This document shows positions 18,413-25,247 of a stretch of DNA of 31,866 bases, one piece after another (position 1 is the stretch's first letter; every line of letters begins with the position of its first letter). Position numbers and translations under genes: made by a program. The DNA comes from UBA2029 sp037447125. Lineage in GTDB: Bacteria > Chloroflexota > Anaerolineae > Aggregatilineales > Aggregatilineaceae. The stretch spans positions 1-31,866 of the forward strand of contig JBBIHG010000035.1 in assembly GCA_037447125.1 (NCBI GenBank), read 5' to 3'. Below the pieces are notes generated by a model. The model had not been told where the DNA came from and ran no database searches. It saw only the letters and a program-made list of their open reading frames with translations.

Positions 18413-18570
18413 TACAGGTGCCTCCTTAAGGTATGGCAAGTACACTGCGGTGAGTTGTTCCTCGGAATACAAACACGGTCTCGCGATAGGGCCGCCTTTC
18501 TCCCTGGCGCCTCGCGGCGACCAGGGCAACTCCACCAGACATTACAGACATTATGTTGATTGAGGGGTTA

Positions 18571-18599
18571 TTTATACCAACCCATGCGCCATAATGCAA
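18571..18599 (-). promoter_or_regulatory. Predicted promoter of the minus-strand peptide transporter cluster
   Basis: On the minus strand, TTGCAT (18594-18599), a 17-nt spacer and TATAAA (18571-18576) give a near-consensus sigma70 promoter. The predicted transcript start is near 18564, about 150 nt upstream of the binding-protein ATG. A tandem AGACATTA repeat (about 18538-18554) lies just downstream and could be an operator. Confidence 0.6.
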
Positions 18600-18642
18600 C
18601 GTTGATGCAAATTCATTCTTTCGCGCCGGTCTGCGCTGACGC

Positions 18643-19647
18643 TCACAACTTCTCCGCACCGCGCAGGGCAACAGTCCACAGCCTGCGGATGGCGATGCTG
18701 CGTGCCAGGAAGGTCAGCAGCGCGGCAGCCAGAATGACGAACGGGTTCAGCTCCAGCATATAGCCGGCATAGGGGCCGAGCAGGATCATGGTGATCAGAC
18801 TGAAGCCAACGTCGCGCACTTCGCCCACCGGTTGGATGGCCAGCACGGCCACGCCAACCATGACATCCACTCCCCAGGCCAGCAGCGACGCCGTCACCGC
18901 TGCCGTCATCGCCTCGCGCACCGACGACGACCCTGTGCTGGCCGCCAGCGCGGCGACGATCATCAGAACAAGCTGCTGCACCCGATCGAACAGGTAGCCG
19001 GCGGCAACTGCCAGCACCAGCCCGATGGTGGCCACGCACACCACATTCTGCGCGGAGCTGCCCCACGCCTCGCTGGAGACGCGGAGCGCACCCGACACCA
19101 GCGTGATCCCGCTGCCGATGAGCAGGCTGGCGATCAGGCCCTGGACCTGCACGTACCACAGCCACCACAGCCGTTCGCGCAGCGAGCGCAGAGCGCCGTG
19201 CGCCTTGGTCAGCAGGATTTCCTCCGTGCTGTACGGCGTGGCGCGCAGCACTTCCCACGTGCTGCCCTCGCGCTCGCGGGCGATGATTGGCGCCAGGGTC
19301 AGGCCGAGCGGGAGCGCCCACACCAGCAGCGAGGGGATGAACAGAGCCAGCGGCGCCAACAGCAACAGCAGCAGCGCGTTGAGGCAGAGCGGCACCTGAG
19401 CCGCGCGCGAGTAGATCACAGCCGCCACGTACAGCGCCACTACGACCACCCAGACCATGCTGGGCACGCGGTGCATGAGGTTGGCGATGCGCGCCAGGGC
19501 CAGCAAGCGGACTTTCTCGCGGCGGGCCAGCGGCAGCCGGGCGGGGGGCGGGTCTTGCCAGGGGAACAGGGCGCGCAGCACGTCCCACGAGTTGAGCGCC
19601 CGCAGCCCCCTGCCTACCTTGTGCCTCAGCTCAGCCAATGCCCGCAT
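18643..19647 (-). CDS. Polytopic membrane protein, ABC-2-permease-like (paralogue of 24161-25084)
   Basis: A 334-residue membrane protein of unknown specific role. I chose the ATG giving MRALAELRHKVGRGLRALN, preceded by GGGGATGGG; the frame is open to 19935, but that stretch is low-complexity leader overlapping the opposite promoter. Predicted helices lie around residues 64-83, 92-125, 170-200, 205-230 and 250-330. The cytoplasmic APIIAREREGSTWEVLRATP motif resembles the region of ABC-2 exporters that contacts the ATPase. No ATPase gene is nearby. Its relative at 24161-25084 shares this motif and FDRVQQLVLMIVAALAAS. Its stop is about 70 bp upstream of the -10 box of the peptide cluster on the same strand. 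Confidence 0.75.
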   Translation of the reverse strand: MRALAELRHKVGRGLRALNSWDVLRALFPWQDPPPARLPLARREKVRLLALARIANLMHRVPSMVWVVVVALYVAAVIYSRAAQVPLCLNALLLLLLAPLALFIPSLLVWALPLGLTLAPIIAREREGSTWEVLRATPYSTEEILLTKAHGALRSLRERLWWLWYVQVQGLIASLLIGSGITLVSGALRVSSEAWGSSAQNVVCVATIGLVLAVAAGYLFDRVQQLVLMIVAALAASTGSSSVREAMTAAVTASLLAWGVDVMVGVAVLAIQPVGEVRDVGFSLITMILLGPYAGYMLELNPFVILAAALLTFLARSIAIRRLWTVALRGAEKL

Positions 19648-19840
19648 CCCATCCCCGGCCGTGGGCCGCCCTGGTCTCCTCAACTCATGGCGACGGACAG
19701 TGTGCGTCCAGTATACCGCGCCCGCCGCGCCCATCCATGCACCCGACTGGTCTTGCTCCGACACTCCCCATCCCCTGGCACTGCGAGCCTGCTGCAGAGG
19801 GCTGTATTCGGCGAGTCGCACGGGAAGAACATCAAAATGC

Positions 19841-19868
19841 TTGCAACTTGCGAATTCCATGTCATAAT
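19841..19868 (+). promoter_or_regulatory. Predicted promoter of the plus-strand peptide transporter operon
   Basis: TTGCAA (19841-19846) and CATAAT (19863-19868) with a 16-nt spacer, about 55 nt before the binding-protein start. A second weaker option uses TTGACC near 19882. Confidence 0.4.
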
Positions 19869-19923
19869 CTGAGCACTCTTGACCGTTCATGGATTCGCAT
19901 TTAAGTAGCCAGGAGGATTTTCT

Positions 19924-21597
19924 ATGCCTAAGCAAGTCCGCATTACACTTCTCATGGTACTCGTATTGTCGTTGGCGCTCACCGCGTTTGCGCCGGTGAG
20001 TGCGCAGGGGAAGCTACTAAAGGTCGTTATGGGCGCCGCTGGCACCAATGTCCAGTTTGACGTGGCCCTGGCAACCGACACGACCTCGCACACCTTCATC
20101 ACCATGATGTTCCCCGGGTTGGCTCCTCGTAACGAGACGACCGGCATCCCGCAGCACGGCATGGCGGAGAGCTGGACGGTCTCTGAGGACAGCCGCGTCT
20201 ACACCTTTACCCTCAAGCAAGGCGTGCCGTGGGTGACCTACGATGCGGCCACCGATTCGGTCGTGGAAGTGACCGACGAGGCGGGCGCCGTCCGCTACGT
20301 GAACGCCCACGACTTCGTCTATGCCGCGCTGCGCAATATGGATCCGGCCACGGCGGCTGACTATGGCTACCTGCCTGCCGAGTGGGTTGAAGGCGGCTCG
20401 GCCTTCAACACCGGCGAGGGACCCGTTGAAGACGTGAACATTAAGGCGCTGGACGACTACACGCTGGAGATCACGTCGCCTGAGCCGGCGGGCTTCTTGC
20501 TGCAGGTCTATGGCGAGTGGCTTTTTGCTGCCCAGCCGCGCTGGACGATTGAAGAGAACGGCGACGCCTGGACGCTGCCCGGCAACTACCACAGCTATGG
20601 CACGTTCGTGCTCAAGGCTCACGAGCCTGGCTCGCGTACCGAGATCATCAAGAACCCCTTCTGGCCCGGCACTGAGAGCCACCCGGTGCCCGCGCTCGAC
20701 GCCATTGAGGTGCGCTTCCTAGATGCCTCGGCAGCGCTGGCTGCCTTCGAGGCCGGTGAAGTGGACACGATCGAAGAAGTGCCGCTGGCCGACCTGCCTC
20801 GCCTGAGGATTGAGCGTCCCGACGAGGTGTACGTCGGCTCGCGTGACTGCACCTACTACTACGGCTTCAACGTGACCAAGGAGCCGGTGGACAACGTCCA
20901 CATGCGCCGCGCGCTCTCGCTGGCCATTGACCGCGAGACGCTGACTGAGGCTGTGCTGGGTCGCGGCGAGCAGCCGGCCGGCTTCTTCTCACGGCCCAAC
21001 TTCGCCGCTTCGCCCACCCAGGAAGAATTCCCCGACCTGGGCGTGCGCAGCGATCCGGAACTGGCCAAGCAGGAGCTGGAGCTCTACTTCCAGGAGACCG
21101 GCAACACCCTGGCCACTATCCCGCCTATCACCGTGATGCACAACACCAGCGAGGCGCACGCCATCGTCGCCCAGGCCATCCAGCAGATGTGGAAGGAAAC
21201 CCTGGGCATCGAAGTGGGTATCGCCAACCAGGAATGGCAGGTCTACCTGGATACGCTGGATGAGGACGCGCCGCAGATCTGGCGTCTGGGTTGGTGCGCG
21301 GACTACGGCGATCCCCACAACTTCCTGGGGGATGTGTTCCGCTCGACATCGGGCAACAACCACACCAGTTGGGGTAGTGAGGAGTTCGACGCGATCCTTG
21401 ACGAGGCCAAGGTGATGACCGACTTCGAGGCGCGCAAGCCGCTCTACGCCCGCGCCGAGCACATCCTGGCCTGGGAAGATGCGGCCATAGCGCCCATCTA
21501 CTTCTATACCAAGGTCAGCATGATCGGCGCGCATCTCGCCTCGTCGCCGTCAATCATCGGCATCGAGCGTTACGACAAGTGGGACATCAAGGGCTAG
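19924..21597 (+). CDS. Oligopeptide ABC transporter substrate-binding protein, family 5 (OppA-like)
   Basis: A 557-residue secreted peptide-binding protein. AGGAGGA precedes the ATG by about 8 nt. Residues 1-28 are a Sec signal ending ...FAPVSAQG, again with no lipobox cysteine. Typical family-5 segments follow: MAESWTVSEDSRVYTFTLKQGV, VNAHDFVYAALRNMDPATAADYGY, KNPFWPG, AFEAGEVDTIEEVPLADL, MRRALSLAIDRETL and WRLGWCADYGDPHNFL. The last strongly recalls OppA/MppA oligopeptide binders. It is the first gene of a plus-strand operon with two permeases. Compared with the 16661-18412 protein it is closer to true OppA, so the two systems probably have different ligands. Confidence 0.93.
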   Translation: MPKQVRITLLMVLVLSLALTAFAPVSAQGKLLKVVMGAAGTNVQFDVALATDTTSHTFITMMFPGLAPRNETTGIPQHGMAESWTVSEDSRVYTFTLKQGVPWVTYDAATDSVVEVTDEAGAVRYVNAHDFVYAALRNMDPATAADYGYLPAEWVEGGSAFNTGEGPVEDVNIKALDDYTLEITSPEPAGFLLQVYGEWLFAAQPRWTIEENGDAWTLPGNYHSYGTFVLKAHEPGSRTEIIKNPFWPGTESHPVPALDAIEVRFLDASAALAAFEAGEVDTIEEVPLADLPRLRIERPDEVYVGSRDCTYYYGFNVTKEPVDNVHMRRALSLAIDRETLTEAVLGRGEQPAGFFSRPNFAASPTQEEFPDLGVRSDPELAKQELELYFQETGNTLATIPPITVMHNTSEAHAIVAQAIQQMWKETLGIEVGIANQEWQVYLDTLDEDAPQIWRLGWCADYGDPHNFLGDVFRSTSGNNHTSWGSEEFDAILDEAKVMTDFEARKPLYARAEHILAWEDAAIAPIYFYTKVSMIGAHLASSPSIIGIERYDKWDIKG

Positions 21598-21643
21598 TTA
21601 CGGCCTGGGGTGTCCGTGAACTGCAAGTGACATAGGATGTGTT

Positions 21644-21687
21644 GAGAGAGAGCCGTCCGGCTCTCTCTCCCCTATCCGGTTTTTTTG
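21644..21687 (+). terminator. Partial terminator or mRNA-stabilising hairpin after the OppA-like gene
   Basis: Complementary arms GAGAGAGAGCCG (21644-21655) and CGGCTCTCTCTC (21658-21669) form a strong hairpin, with a T run at 21680-21686 about 11 nt downstream. It follows the binding-protein stop by 46 bp and precedes the permease by 340 bp. It would favour excess binding protein, or possibly split the operon. Confidence 0.6.
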
Positions 21688-21771
21688 AGGGGTTAACAAC
21701 CTATCCACGAATTGCTGGGCGCAGCAGAGCAGTGTCCCTCGTGCGAATTGACGATCATGATCGGCAATCGC

Positions 21772-21803
21772 TGTAGGGGCGGGTTTGCAAACCCGCCCCT
21801 ACA
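21772..21803. repeat. Perfect 32-bp palindrome of a dispersed repeat
   Basis: TGTAGGGGCGGGTTTG and its exact reverse complement abut with no spacer. It is flanked on the left by GGGCGCAGCAGAGCA (21717-21731), also found at 1667-1681, and on the right by a degenerate copy (GCGCAGAGCAGCGCTCC). Palindromes of this GTAGGGGCGGGTTTG type are, to my knowledge, common intergenic repeats in several phyla. Confidence 0.75.
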
Positions 21804-22027
21804 AGTGCGCAGAGCAGCGCTCCTGCGCGGGCAAATTCGCGGATAGATAGTATTAGAGACCGTGCAGGACTTGTGAAAAGGTATAAGAACAGCCCGGCAT
21901 AGTGAACTGGCCAGGAAAGTTAGCTGGGTGAGAGACGGGGCCGGTGACCGGCTGGCAAACGGTCGCCCGGCGGGTTGGGCAGGCGTTCAGCCTGTCGCCG
22001 GATGTGGGCGACGGCGGGAGAGGACAC

Positions 22028-23041
22028 ATGCTACAGTACTTCACACGCAGTCTCTTGGGCTTGCTGCTCGTCATCTTCGCGGTCTCGATCATCACCTTCT
22101 TCCTGATGCATCAAGTCCCTGGCGGGCCATTCGCGCGCGAGAAAAAGCTGCCTCAGGCTATCCTGGACAATCTCAACGCCAAGTACAACCTGGATGACCC
22201 CGTCTGGAAGCAGTACGTAGACTACATGAGCGATCTGCTGGTCCCCACCATCACCACCGGGCCCAAGAAATTCTCAGTCGCCCACGATTACCTGTTCAAT
22301 GTCAGGTTGCCCGTTGGAGACGAGACCACGATCCGCTGGATGAACTTCGGGCCGTCCTACACCGACCGGACACGCTCGGTCAACGGGATCATCGAGACCC
22401 ATCTGCCGGTCTCCTTCAAACTGGGCCTGGCCTCCATGCTGGTGGCGATGGTCATTGGCATCCCGCTGGGCACGATAGCCGCGCTGCGCAAGAACTCGGT
22501 GGCCGACTACTTCAGCATGAGCGTGGCTATCCTGGGGGTCTCCATCCCGGCTATTGTGCTGGGTCCCTTGCTGCAGTACGTCGTCGGGGTTGAGCTTAAA
22601 TGGCTGCCCACATCTGGCTGGGGCGGCTTCGAGCAGCTCGTCATGCCCGCGGTCTCGCTGGGTTTTGCCCAGTCGGCGCTGCTGGCCCGCCTGACGCGCG
22701 CCAGCCTGCTGCAGGTCCTCAATGAGGACTACATTCGCACAGCGCGGGCCAAGGGCCTGCGTAGCCAGCAGGTGGTCGTCATTCACGCCATGAAGAACGC
22801 GATGATCCCCGTGGTGACCGTGCTGGGGCCGCTCTTCGCCGTCCTGCTGACCGGCACCTTTGTTACGGAGAAGGTCTTCGGGCTGCCCGGCCTGGGCCAG
22901 TACTTCATCATCAGCATCAACCAGCGCGATTACGCAACGATCATGGGCACGACGTTGCTCTTCGCCTTCTTCATCGTTGTTGCCAATTTCATCGTGGATC
23001 TGACTTACGTCTGGCTGGATCCGCGCATTCGCTTTGACTAA
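22028..23041 (+). CDS. Oligopeptide ABC transporter permease (OppB family)
   Basis: A 337-residue permease. The ATG at 22028 follows GGGAGAGGA and gives MLQYFTRSLLGLLLV, the usual OppB opening; the in-frame ATG at 21944 is rejected. VPGGPFAREKKLPQAILDNLNAKYNLDDP is the characteristic extracytoplasmic segment after helix 1. Further landmarks are THLPVSFKLGLASML, the EAA loop NEDYIRTARAKGLRSQQVVVIHAMKNAMIPV, FVTEKVFGLPGLGQYFI and the terminal YVWLDPRIRFD. It is closer to classical oligopeptide OppB than the minus-strand permease. An 18-bp gap separates it from the OppC gene. Confidence 0.94.
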   Translation: MLQYFTRSLLGLLLVIFAVSIITFFLMHQVPGGPFAREKKLPQAILDNLNAKYNLDDPVWKQYVDYMSDLLVPTITTGPKKFSVAHDYLFNVRLPVGDETTIRWMNFGPSYTDRTRSVNGIIETHLPVSFKLGLASMLVAMVIGIPLGTIAALRKNSVADYFSMSVAILGVSIPAIVLGPLLQYVVGVELKWLPTSGWGGFEQLVMPAVSLGFAQSALLARLTRASLLQVLNEDYIRTARAKGLRSQQVVVIHAMKNAMIPVVTVLGPLFAVLLTGTFVTEKVFGLPGLGQYFIISINQRDYATIMGTTLLFAFFIVVANFIVDLTYVWLDPRIRFD

Positions 23042-23059
23042 CCAGGGGGGAGCACGATC

Positions 23060-24118
23060 ATGACCACCAAGACATCGGAGCAGGTGACTCAGCCGCTCCC
23101 TGGGACTGTACAACTGGGCAAAGAGCTTGAGCGCAGCCGCGGCCCGTGGGCGGACGCCGGGCGGCGCCTGGTTCGCCATCGGGCGGCGATTGTGGGTCTG
23201 GCGGTGATCATTGTCTTCATATTGATAGCCGTCTTCGCGCCCTACCTGACCAAGTACACCTACTCAGAGCAGAACTACACGGCGATCAACACCGCGCCCA
23301 CGTGGGTGAATGACGTCTTCCCCAAGATGAAACCGATTGGCGAGGAGATGGGCTATGTCCGCGTCAACAACGACTACCTCCTGGGCACAGACGCGCTGGG
23401 GCGCGATCTGTGGACGCGCATCATCTTCGGGGCGCGCATCTCGCTGGCGGTGGCCTTCATCGGCCCGCTGACCAGCCTGCTGGTGGGCACTGTCTTCGGG
23501 ATGGTCTCTGGCTATGTCGGTGGCCGGGTGGATAACTTCATGATGCGCTTCGTGGACATCATGTATGCCTTCCCCACGCTGCTGCTGATCATCCTGATGA
23601 TGGCTTTCTTCCGCGCCAGCTTCACCCAGAGCGAGGTCGGGACGCTGGCCTACCGCCTGAACAAGATTGACGCGGCCTTCGGCGGGATGCTGTTCATTTT
23701 CATCGGCGTTGGCATTACCTCGTGGATGGATACGGCGCGCCTGGCGCGCGGGCAGGTGCTCTCTTTGCGCGAGAAGGAGTTCGTCGAAGCGGCGCGGTCC
23801 ATCGGCGTGCGCGACTCGGCGATCATCTTCCGCCATGTGCTGCCCAACATCATGGGGCCGGTCGTCGTGCGCGAAAGCCTGGCCATCCCGCGCTACATCT
23901 CGCTGGAGGCATTCCTCAGCTTCATCGGCCTGGGTGTTAACCCGCCCACGCCAAGCTGGGGCAGCATGATCTCCGAAGGAGCGCAGGCCATCAAGAGCTA
24001 TCCGAACCAGGCGATCTTCCCGGCGCTGGCCCTGTTCTTCATGATGTTCGCTTTCAACTTCCTGGGCGACGGGCTGCGCGATGCGCTCGATCCGCGCGCC
24101 TCGGAAGCTAACAAATGA
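23060..24118 (+). CDS. Oligopeptide ABC transporter permease (OppC family)
   Basis: A 352-residue permease with a GGGGGGAG ribosome site. After a cytoplasmic lead of about 38 residues comes helix 1 (IVGLAVIIVFILIAVFA), an extracytoplasmic segment ending in YLLGTDALGRDLWTRIIFGARISL, and five further helices. The EAA loop is EKEFVEAARSIGVRDSAIIFRHVLPN; the C-terminal marks are GLGVNPPTPSWGSM and GDGLRDALDPR. An insert around FTQSEVGTLAYRLNKIDAAFG makes it longer than the minus-strand homologue. It completes a binding-protein/B/C set, but no OppD or OppF ATPase gene follows; the next gene encodes a membrane protein. Confidence 0.94.
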   Translation: MTTKTSEQVTQPLPGTVQLGKELERSRGPWADAGRRLVRHRAAIVGLAVIIVFILIAVFAPYLTKYTYSEQNYTAINTAPTWVNDVFPKMKPIGEEMGYVRVNNDYLLGTDALGRDLWTRIIFGARISLAVAFIGPLTSLLVGTVFGMVSGYVGGRVDNFMMRFVDIMYAFPTLLLIILMMAFFRASFTQSEVGTLAYRLNKIDAAFGGMLFIFIGVGITSWMDTARLARGQVLSLREKEFVEAARSIGVRDSAIIFRHVLPNIMGPVVVRESLAIPRYISLEAFLSFIGLGVNPPTPSWGSMISEGAQAIKSYPNQAIFPALALFFMMFAFNFLGDGLRDALDPRASEANK

Positions 24119-24160
24119 GCCGGCGCCCCGCCTGGGGCTGAGTTCCATGGCGGGCTGGAC

Positions 24161-25084
24161 GTGAGCTGGAGACACGTTGCGCTCAGGCTGCCGGCGCTGA
24201 GTTCCTGGAAGCTCTTCGTCCACTCGCTCGCCTTCTGGGACGCCTTCGAGAATCCTGTCTTCCTGCGTGACATCAACCGCCAGCCCGTCTGGTATGGGCT
24301 GGCGCGTCGTATTGCGGCCTTTCCTGGCCTGACGCTGGGCCTGGTCGGGGCGCTGAGCTTCGGCTGGGCGGTGGTGTCGCTCTACCTGGGCACGTTGTGG
24401 GTGTGGCTGCTGCTCGCCCTGTTGCTGCTGGTCGTCATGACCAGTGCCGCCCTGGGGCCGATCGTCGTCGAGGAGCGCGCCAAAGGGCGCTGGGACGTGC
24501 TGCTGGCCACGCCATCTGGTGTGGAGAGCGTGCTGCTGGGCAAGGTAGGCGGCGCGCTGTGGTGGATTCGTTACCTGATCATCGTGATGGCTGCGCTGCT
24601 CGCCTTGCTGGCGGCAGGAGTTGGCTTCGTCAGCCTGGTGCTGATCCCCACCAGCCTCACCCGTCTCGACCAGCTACCGATCTTCTTCCTCTGTGGGGCG
24701 GCGCTCGTGCTGCCCATAGCCAGCGGCATCGCCTTCGTCATTGACCGCACCCAGCAATACCTGCTGATGGTCGTCGCAGCGACCACTGCCAGCGCGTCGT
24801 CCACTTCGATGCGCGCGGCCTTCGCCAGTTCGACCGCCGCCGTGCTGCTGGTGTGGATCGCGGAATTCGTGCTGGCCGCGGCACTGCTGGCGCTGCAAGT
24901 GGGCGCGACCAGACTGTCGGATGTCACCCATATGCTGGCGGTGGCCGTGTTGGGGCCGATGGTCGGCTACATTGTGGACATGGACCTGGGTCACGCCGTG
25001 CTGTACACCGCCGGCACGCTGCTGCTGCGCGAAATCGCCATTGACACCCTGTGGCGCTGGTCGCTACGCAAGGCGCGACCGTAG
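24161..25084 (+). CDS. Polytopic membrane protein, ABC-2-permease-like (paralogue of 18643-19647)
   Basis: A 307-residue protein with a GTG start; no in-frame ATG gives a better beginning and the ribosome site is weak. Residues 1-45 are cytoplasmic, followed by about six helices. The loop GPIVVEERAKGRWDVLLATPSGVESVLLGKVGG corresponds to APIIAREREGSTWEVLRATPYSTEEILLTKAHG in the paralogue. IDRTQQYLLMVVAATTAS matches FDRVQQLVLMIVAALAAS. The C-terminal REIAIDTLWRWSLRKA matches RSIAIRRLWTVALRGA. The loop resembles the coupling region of ABC-2 exporters, yet no ATPase is adjacent. It begins 42 bp after oppC and may be co-transcribed with it. Function unknown. Confidence 0.75.
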   Translation: MSWRHVALRLPALSSWKLFVHSLAFWDAFENPVFLRDINRQPVWYGLARRIAAFPGLTLGLVGALSFGWAVVSLYLGTLWVWLLLALLLLVVMTSAALGPIVVEERAKGRWDVLLATPSGVESVLLGKVGGALWWIRYLIIVMAALLALLAAGVGFVSLVLIPTSLTRLDQLPIFFLCGAALVLPIASGIAFVIDRTQQYLLMVVAATTASASSTSMRAAFASSTAAVLLVWIAEFVLAAALLALQVGATRLSDVTHMLAVAVLGPMVGYIVDMDLGHAVLYTAGTLLLREIAIDTLWRWSLRKARP

Positions 25085-25178
25085 GCACACCCCCACACGC
25101 TGGTTTCACGCGCTTCCCTGGCACCCTTGCCCACGCCCACTGGCCAGAGCGCGGAAGCCTGGCTGACCCCGATTTGGT

Positions 25179-25184
25179 TATAAT
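25179..25184 (+). promoter_or_regulatory. Predicted -10 box for the STAND/subtilase pair
   Basis: A consensus TATAAT (25179-25184) lies 63 nt before the DUF4062 gene, with a poor -35 (AGCCTG at 17 nt). An inverted repeat GGGCGGCCCGCCC (about 25210-25222) lies in the leader. The strong -10 in GC-rich DNA suggests the module has its own promoter. Confidence 0.5.
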
Positions 25185-25247
25185 GGATGTAGGAAGCGGG
25201 TTCTTACGGAGGGCGGCCCGCCCATCGGAAAGCGGCAGTTTGCACCC

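Larger units (their letters stand above)
21598..22027. other. Intercistronic region with hairpin and palindromic repeat
   Basis: These 430 bp between the binding-protein and permease genes contain a strong hairpin at 21644-21669 with a delayed T run, and a perfect 32-bp palindrome at 21772-21803 flanked by copies of a GCAGAGCA-type sequence. An upstream in-frame ATG (21944) could extend the permease by 28 codons, but these lack family homology. I see no separate gene. Confidence 0.6.

Noticed and set aside
19648..19935. N-terminal extension of the membrane protein up to 19935
   Set aside because: It overlaps the opposite operon's promoter and start, lacks membrane or conserved character, and a later ATG fits the paralogue better.
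22274..23179. A 301-codon open frame antisense to the OppB/OppC genes
   Set aside because: It has the same shadow composition and spans the boundary between two well-supported genes.
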